DNA from: Desulfovibrionales bacterium
GTDB lineage: Bacteria > Desulfobacterota > Desulfovibrionia > Desulfovibrionales > Desulfovibrionaceae
Assembly: GCA_030156255.1 (NCBI GenBank)
Contig: JASGMV010000040.1
Coordinates: 1 to 36,979, forward strand
Reading direction: 5' to 3'
DNA length: 36,979 nt
A program made the position numbers and the translations under genes. Positions 32,259-36,979 of the stretch are shown here, one piece after another (the first letter of the stretch is position 1; each line of letters opens with the position of its first letter). The notes below the pieces were generated by a model, which saw nothing but the letters and a program-made list of their open reading frames with translations, was not told the DNA's origin and made no database searches.

Positions 32259-33230
32259 ATGTCCCGGCCCGGCTTCAATTTCATGATATGCCCCGACGCG
32301 GAGATTCTGCGCCGGATGGTCTCGGAGGCGTTGGCCGAGCACTGGGGCGACAATTATGAGCGTCGGGTGTTCTGGGGCGACGACGAGACGTTGCCGCCGG
32401 AGTTTTGGGCCGAGTTGACCACGCCGAGCCTGCTCGGGACAAACAAGGTTCTTTTGGTTCGCCGAGCCAACAAACTCAAGGCCGAGGATTTCGCGAAACT
32501 GGTTCGTCCGTTGGGGAGCAAAAGCTCGACCATCTGGCCGATCTTTTGCCTGGAGGGCGAATGGTCCCGCAAAGGACCGAGCGCGCCGGCGGCCTTGTCC
32601 CGCAAAAAGTACTATCAAGTCGCCCAGGAGCGGGGCTGGGTGCGCGAGAATCCGGGGCTGACCCGGAAGGACGCCCAGGGGTTCGTCCGGACCTGGCTGG
32701 ACCGGGAAGGGCTCAAGGCGTCGCCCGAGGCCGTTCGGACCTTGGCGCAGGCCTTGCCCTTGGACGGATCGGCCGCAAGCCTGGAGTTGGACAAGATCGC
32801 GCTGGCCGTGGGCGAGGACAGGACCGTGGCGCCCGAATTGGCCCGGTTGGTGGCGCCCCATGATGACATGGACCTGTTCGGCTTCTTCGAGGAACTGAGC
32901 CGCCGGGGGGGATCGGCCCAGGTCTGGAGCCAGGTCCTGAAGGACCACTCCAAAAGCGAATCCATGATCTTCGGGCTGGTGGGGTACACGGCCCGCCAGG
33001 CCCGCCAGTACGCCTTGTTGCTGGCCGGCGAGCAGGACAAGGTCAAACTGCCTCCGTTTATCAAGAACAAATTGATGGAGCAGGCGCGCCGACTCGGACC
33101 CGCCGGGGTAGTCCGGCTGTTCGAGTTGTCCCTGGAGGCGGAGTTGGCTGTAAAAAGCGGTCGTTTGAGCCAGGAACAGAGTCTTGAGACACTGGTTGCC
33201 GGTCTGGCGGCGGCGTTTTCCCGAAGTTGA
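32259..33230 (+). CDS. holA: DNA polymerase III subunit delta
   Basis: 323 residues from the ATG at 32259, six bases after CGAGG; the frame is open 45 codons upstream in poorly conserved, Arg-rich sequence, so the later start is preferred. The delta subunit opens the beta clamp within the clamp loader. Seen: an N-terminal AAA-like domain lacking a P-loop (ICPDAEILRRM, LTTPSLLGTNKVLLVRR), and the C-terminal helical collar (DMDLFGFFEELSRRGGSAQVWSQVL, RQARQYALLLAG). It follows lptE by 189 bases. Confidence 0.88.
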   Translation: MSRPGFNFMICPDAEILRRMVSEALAEHWGDNYERRVFWGDDETLPPEFWAELTTPSLLGTNKVLLVRRANKLKAEDFAKLVRPLGSKSSTIWPIFCLEGEWSRKGPSAPAALSRKKYYQVAQERGWVRENPGLTRKDAQGFVRTWLDREGLKASPEAVRTLAQALPLDGSAASLELDKIALAVGEDRTVAPELARLVAPHDDMDLFGFFEELSRRGGSAQVWSQVLKDHSKSESMIFGLVGYTARQARQYALLLAGEQDKVKLPPFIKNKLMEQARRLGPAGVVRLFELSLEAELAVKSGRLSQEQSLETLVAGLAAAFSRS

Positions 33231-33278
33231 GCGGTCGGTTTAGGGAAATTTGTATTTTTTATCTCCAGAAATAGCTTG

Positions 33279-33298
33279 TCGGACGTTTTTTCGTCCGA
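33279..33298. terminator. Hairpin between holA and radC
   Basis: TCGGACG-TTTTTT-CGTCCGA, seven perfect pairs with an all-T loop, in an AT-richer 120-base gap. No T run follows the stem. It may weaken read-through into radC, or do nothing. Confidence 0.35.
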
Positions 33299-33350
33299 TA
33301 TTGAAGAGAAACGAGAGCAATTTCCGTTCGGGAGTTGACTTGGGCGTCCT

Positions 33351-34028
33351 ATGAGCAAAAATCCGCACTATTACGGCCATAGACGCCGCCTGAAAGAGCG
33401 ATTGCTCGCGGAGCCCGGCGCGTTGGCGGACTACGAGGTGCTGGAGCTGCTGCTGTCCTACGCCCGCCCCCGGTGCGACACCAAACCCACGGCCAAAGCC
33501 CTGCTTGCGCGATTCGGGGGGCTGAAGGGCGTGCTCCGGGCCGAGGAAGACGACTTGTTGGACGTTGAAGGCCTCGGGGACGCCCAGGTTTTGTTTCTTC
33601 ATCTGATTCGGGAATTTCTGGCCCGCTTGGAGGAGGAGCCGGTCCGGCGGCGCGAGGTGCTTTCCAGTCCGGGCAAAGTCGCCGATCTGGCCCGGGCCAG
33701 GTTCGGCTCGTCCCGCACCGAGCAGATGTGGGTGGCGCTGGTGGACAACAAGAACCGGCTCATGTCCTGGAAGCAGGTCAGCCAGGGGACGGTGAGCGAG
33801 GCGCCCGTCTACCCCCGCGAGGTGATGGCGTTGGCTTTGCGCAGCCAGGCCGGCGGGGTGATTCTGGTCCACAACCACCCCGGCGGGGACCCCAACCCTT
33901 CGGGCCAGGACATGGAGATTACGCGCCGCATCGCTCGAAGCGGGCTGGAGCTTGACGTGAGGGTTCTGGATCATATTATCATAACCGAAGATGGGTTTTT
34001 CAGCTTTCAGGAGCGGGGATTGTTGTAG
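33351..34028 (+). CDS. radC: RadC-family JAB/MPN protein
   Basis: 225 residues, full length. An N-terminal helix-hairpin-helix region (about 20-80, DYEVLELLLSYARPRCDTKPTAKALLARFG in pattern) precedes a JAB/MPN domain with zinc motif HNHPGGDPNPSGQD at 174-187 (His174, His176, Asp187 and Ser184 in place). The family was named for DNA repair, but that link is disputed and the biochemical role is unsettled. Weak ribosome binding site. It is followed after 26 bases by the acylphosphatase gene. Confidence 0.93.
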   Translation: MSKNPHYYGHRRRLKERLLAEPGALADYEVLELLLSYARPRCDTKPTAKALLARFGGLKGVLRAEEDDLLDVEGLGDAQVLFLHLIREFLARLEEEPVRRREVLSSPGKVADLARARFGSSRTEQMWVALVDNKNRLMSWKQVSQGTVSEAPVYPREVMALALRSQAGGVILVHNHPGGDPNPSGQDMEITRRIARSGLELDVRVLDHIIITEDGFFSFQERGLL

Positions 34029-34054
34029 AGCGCATCGGTCCAAGGGGGGAGTCC

Positions 34055-34327
34055 ATGGCCATGAGCTTGCATTGCGTGGTGACGGGCAGGGTGCAGGGCG
34101 TGTTCTTCCGCGCTTGGGTGCATGACCAGGCGGTCCAGAGAGGGCTCGCCGGCTGGGTTCGGAATCTGGCCCACAACTCGGTGGAGGTTTTGGCCCAAGG
34201 AGAGGAGCGGGCTTTGCAGAATTTCAAGAATCTTCTGCGCCAAGGAGCCCCCCTGAGCCGCGTGGAGGAGGCGGAGTGCCGCATGATAGAGCACGACGAG
34301 TTTTACAACAACTTTCAGATTCGGTGA
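34055..34327 (+). CDS. acyP: Acylphosphatase
   Basis: 90 residues, usual length. It hydrolyses acyl phosphates. The signature GRVQGVFFR (11-19) with catalytic Arg19 and GWVRNL (33-38) with Asn37 are in place. The SVEVLAQGE strand completes the ferredoxin-like fold. GGGGGGAG lies a little before the ATG. It lies between radC and lon, probably in one transcript. Confidence 0.95.
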   Translation: MAMSLHCVVTGRVQGVFFRAWVHDQAVQRGLAGWVRNLAHNSVEVLAQGEERALQNFKNLLRQGAPLSRVEEAECRMIEHDEFYNNFQIR

Positions 34328-34361
34328 ATTTGATCCGAATTCTAGGGGATGAACAGATACA

Positions 34362-36932
34362 GTGAAAAAGAAAACGAAATCTCCCATGAAGGCTCTGCGC
34401 CTGGTTCGGCGTAAGGACCGGAATAAGTCGCCGGAAAACGCCAAAGAGCGAGAAGAGGCCACTTCCGGCGCAGTCCGGGAGGCTTCCGCGCCGGAAGTGA
34501 AGGAACGGGGGCGCTCCCGGAAGACCACCAGCTTGGCCGCGCTGGAAAACATCGCCCATGGCCCTATTTTTTCCGAAGAGCCGACGGAGCACGACGACGA
34601 GCATCCCAAGGCGGAGATTCCCGGCGAACTTCCGGTGTTGCCGGTGCGCGACATCGTGGTGTTCAACTATATGATCCTGCCTTTGTTCGTCGGCCGGGAC
34701 AAGTCGGTCAAGGCCGTGGAGGCCGCCTTGTCCGGGGACCGTCAGATTTTGATCCTGACCCAGCGCGACGAAAAGCTGGACGACCCCGAGCCTCGGGACC
34801 TGTACGAAACCGGCACGGTGGGCATGATCATGCGCATGCTTAAGATGCCCGACGGCCGGCTCAAGGTGTTGATCCAGGGATTGGCCCGAGCCCGGGTGAA
34901 GCGGTTTTTGTCCAGCGAACCTCATTATGTGGCCAAAATCGAGGCCATCCACGAGCAACAGCCCAAGGAGCTGACGCCCGAACAGGAGGCGCTGGTGCGT
35001 TCGGCCAGGGAGCAGAGTGAAAAAATTCTCTCCCTGCGGGGGGTTTCCTCTTCGGACATCATGAGCGTGCTGAACAGCGTCCAGGACCCGGGGCGGCTGG
35101 CCGATCTGATCGCCTCCAACCTGCGCATGCGCATCGAGGACGCACAGGCCATTCTGGAAAGGGAGGACCCCATCGACCGCTTGAAGCTGGTCTCAAGCCA
35201 GCTGGTCAAGGAGGTCGAGGTCGCCTCCATGCAGAACAAGATCCAGTCCATGGCCAAGGAAGGAATGGACAAGGCGCAACGCGATTTTTACCTGCGCGAG
35301 CAACTGAAGGCCATTAAGAAGGAGCTGGGCGACACCGGCGACGACGCCGAGGAGATCGAAGAATACCGCGAGGCCATCCTGAAGGCCAAGATGCCCAAGG
35401 ATGTCCGCCGGGAGGCCGAAAAGCAGCTCAAACGCCTGGAGACCATGCATCCCGAGTCGTCCGAGGCCACGGTGGTGCGCACCTATCTGGATTGGATGAC
35501 CGAACTTCCGTGGCGCAAGCAGTCCCGCGACCGGTTGGACATCAAGGAAGCGGCCAGAATTCTGGATGAGGACCATTACGACTTGGAGAAGGTCAAGGAG
35601 CGCATTCTGGAGTATTTGAGCGTGCGCAAGCTCAATCCGGACATGAAAGGCCCCATCTTGTGCTTTGTGGGGCCTCCGGGGGTGGGCAAGACATCCCTGG
35701 GCCGGTCCATCTCCAGGAGCCTGGGCCGGCGGTTCCACCGCATGTCCCTGGGCGGCATGCGCGACGAGGCGGAGATTCGGGGACACCGCCGCACCTACAT
35801 CGGCTCCATGCCGGGGCGGATCATCCAGGGGATCAAGCAGGCCGGGACCCGCAATCCGGTGATCATGCTCGACGAGGTGGACAAGCTGGGAAGCGATTTC
35901 CGCGGCGATCCGTCCTCCGCATTGCTGGAGGTCTTGGACCCGGAGCAGAACTTCTCCTTTACCGACCATTACCTGAACGTGCCGTTCGATCTGTCCAAGG
36001 TGATGTTCATCTGTACGGCCAACGCCCTGGACACCATTCCGCGGCCGTTGCTCGACCGTATGGAAACCCTTCGCATCGAAGGGTACACCGAACAGGAGAA
36101 GGTCAAGATCGCCCGGCGTTACCTGCTCCCGCGCCAAGTCAGCGAGAACGGCCTTCAGGACGAGGAAATGGTCATCAGCGACGCCGCCTTGTCCAAGATC
36201 GTCAGGGAGTACACCCGCGAGGCCGGCCTGAGAAACATGGAGCGCGAAGTGGGCCGCATTTGCCGCAAGGCGGCGCGCAGAAAGGCGGAAGGGGCCGCTG
36301 GTCCCTTCAAGATCGCGCCCAAGGACGTGGAGCGATACCTTGGGGTTCCTCCTTTCCGGGAAGACGAAAAGGAGCTGGAGTTGCCCCCGGGAGTCGCCTT
36401 GGGTTTGGCCTGGACGCCTTACGGCGGAGAGATTCTCCATATCGAGGCCTCTTCCATGCAGGGCAAAGGCAAGTTGATTCTCACCGGCAAGCTGGGCGAC
36501 GTGATGAAGGAGTCGGCCCAGGCCGCTCAATCCATCGCCAGGGCCAGGGCTGGACGCTACGGGCTCGACCCCGAATTCGCGGAGAAGCACGATCTCCACA
36601 TTCACGTCCCCGCGGGCGCCACGCCGAAAGACGGCCCGTCGGCCGGCATCGCCTTGGTGACCGCTTTGCTTTCCTGCCTGACCAACACGCCGGTGCGCGC
36701 CGATCTGGCCATGACGGGCGAGATTTCCCTGCGTGGCCGGGTGCTGCCCGTCGGCGGCATCAAGGAGAAGATACTGGCGGCCGTGTCCCAGGGATTGAGC
36801 ACCGTGGTCATTCCGGCGCAAAACGAGAAGGACCTTGAGGAAATCCCCAAGGAGCTGCGCAAGAAGATCGAAATCCGCACCATCGAACGGGTGGAGGAGA
36901 TCTGGCCCATCGCCACGGGACAGTCGCAATAG
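34362..36932 (+). CDS. lon: ATP-dependent Lon protease
   Basis: 856 residues from a GTG start; AGGGG is about 13 bases upstream. Cytoplasmic AAA+ protease for damaged and regulatory proteins. After a charged, basic N-terminal extension of about 85 residues comes the LON substrate domain (from LPVLPVRDIVVFNYM, 90-280), a helical linker, the AAA+ module with Walker A GPPGVGKT (437-444) and Walker B IMLDEVDK (501-508), and the protease domain with catalytic Ser760 in PKDGPSAG and Lys803 in GGIKEK. The extension is absent from E. coli Lon (784 residues). It is the last gene in the run, followed by a terminator. Confidence 0.97.
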   Translation: MKKKTKSPMKALRLVRRKDRNKSPENAKEREEATSGAVREASAPEVKERGRSRKTTSLAALENIAHGPIFSEEPTEHDDEHPKAEIPGELPVLPVRDIVVFNYMILPLFVGRDKSVKAVEAALSGDRQILILTQRDEKLDDPEPRDLYETGTVGMIMRMLKMPDGRLKVLIQGLARARVKRFLSSEPHYVAKIEAIHEQQPKELTPEQEALVRSAREQSEKILSLRGVSSSDIMSVLNSVQDPGRLADLIASNLRMRIEDAQAILEREDPIDRLKLVSSQLVKEVEVASMQNKIQSMAKEGMDKAQRDFYLREQLKAIKKELGDTGDDAEEIEEYREAILKAKMPKDVRREAEKQLKRLETMHPESSEATVVRTYLDWMTELPWRKQSRDRLDIKEAARILDEDHYDLEKVKERILEYLSVRKLNPDMKGPILCFVGPPGVGKTSLGRSISRSLGRRFHRMSLGGMRDEAEIRGHRRTYIGSMPGRIIQGIKQAGTRNPVIMLDEVDKLGSDFRGDPSSALLEVLDPEQNFSFTDHYLNVPFDLSKVMFICTANALDTIPRPLLDRMETLRIEGYTEQEKVKIARRYLLPRQVSENGLQDEEMVISDAALSKIVREYTREAGLRNMEREVGRICRKAARRKAEGAAGPFKIAPKDVERYLGVPPFREDEKELELPPGVALGLAWTPYGGEILHIEASSMQGKGKLILTGKLGDVMKESAQAAQSIARARAGRYGLDPEFAEKHDLHIHVPAGATPKDGPSAGIALVTALLSCLTNTPVRADLAMTGEISLRGRVLPVGGIKEKILAAVSQGLSTVVIPAQNEKDLEEIPKELRKKIEIRTIERVEEIWPIATGQSQ

Positions 36933-36952
36933 CCGCGCTCTTCATATCGTAG

Positions 36953-36979
36953 AAAAAACCCCGCGAGGAATTCCTCGCG
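36953..36979. terminator. Palindromic terminator, cut by the window edge
   Basis: AAAAAACC then CGCGAGGAA/TTCCTCGCG, nine perfect pairs with no loop in the visible part. The full element would read as a bidirectional terminator if the next bases are GGGG and T. It ends the lon transcript. Confidence 0.75.

Overview
The window looks like chromosome from a GC-rich Gram-negative bacterium of the Desulfovibrionaceae type (Desulfobacterota). Grounds: the run ribBA-ribH-nusB-leuS-lptE-holA, an LPS-transport lipoprotein (LptE), many hybrid histidine kinases, a DUF169 protein and a DsrE-family protein. The organism is inferred from gene content and order; no rRNA or species-level marker is present. 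There is no insertion sequence, prophage or CRISPR array.

Left part (1-20.9 kb) is a loosely packed accessory and regulatory region with many intergenic repeats. It holds a periplasmic-sensor hybrid kinase (263-2455); a DsrE-family gene and a TetR regulator diverging from a well-formed control region (3126-3192); a flavin/heme ferric-reductase-like membrane protein (3939-5282); a small membrane protein between two inverted copies of a roughly 120-bp repeat; and tRNA-Ser(CGA). Next come a coiled-coil protein, a DUF3592-like protein, a STAND-like winged-helix/TPR protein without NTPase, a DUF169 protein facing a LysR regulator, a second TPR protein, an exported protein and a PfkB sugar/nucleoside kinase. 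A cytosolic three-PAS hybrid kinase, a 53-residue membrane protein with its own promoter and terminator, a PilZ protein with a histone-H1-like tail, and two overlapping single-TM coiled-coil genes complete this part.

Middle part (20.9-26.1 kb, minus strand) is a four-gene operon: a TM/PAS/PAS/HisKA/HATPase/REC/Hpt hybrid kinase, a GT9 glycosyltransferase, and two small acidic or helical proteins that may serve flagellum or envelope assembly.

Right part (26.4-37.0 kb, plus strand) is a compact housekeeping run: riboflavin synthesis (ribBA, ribH), nusB, an unknown gene overlapping both neighbours, leuS, lptE, holA, radC, an acylphosphatase and lon, ending in a palindromic terminator cut by the window edge.

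The most unusual signal is repeat structure outside genes. One family (five copies, A-E) folds into three successive hairpins whose arms vary with base pairing kept, and its copies lie beside genes (after stop codons, or directly before a ribosome binding site). A second family (two copies) sits just after stop codons. Most regulatory statements below are pattern-based inference.
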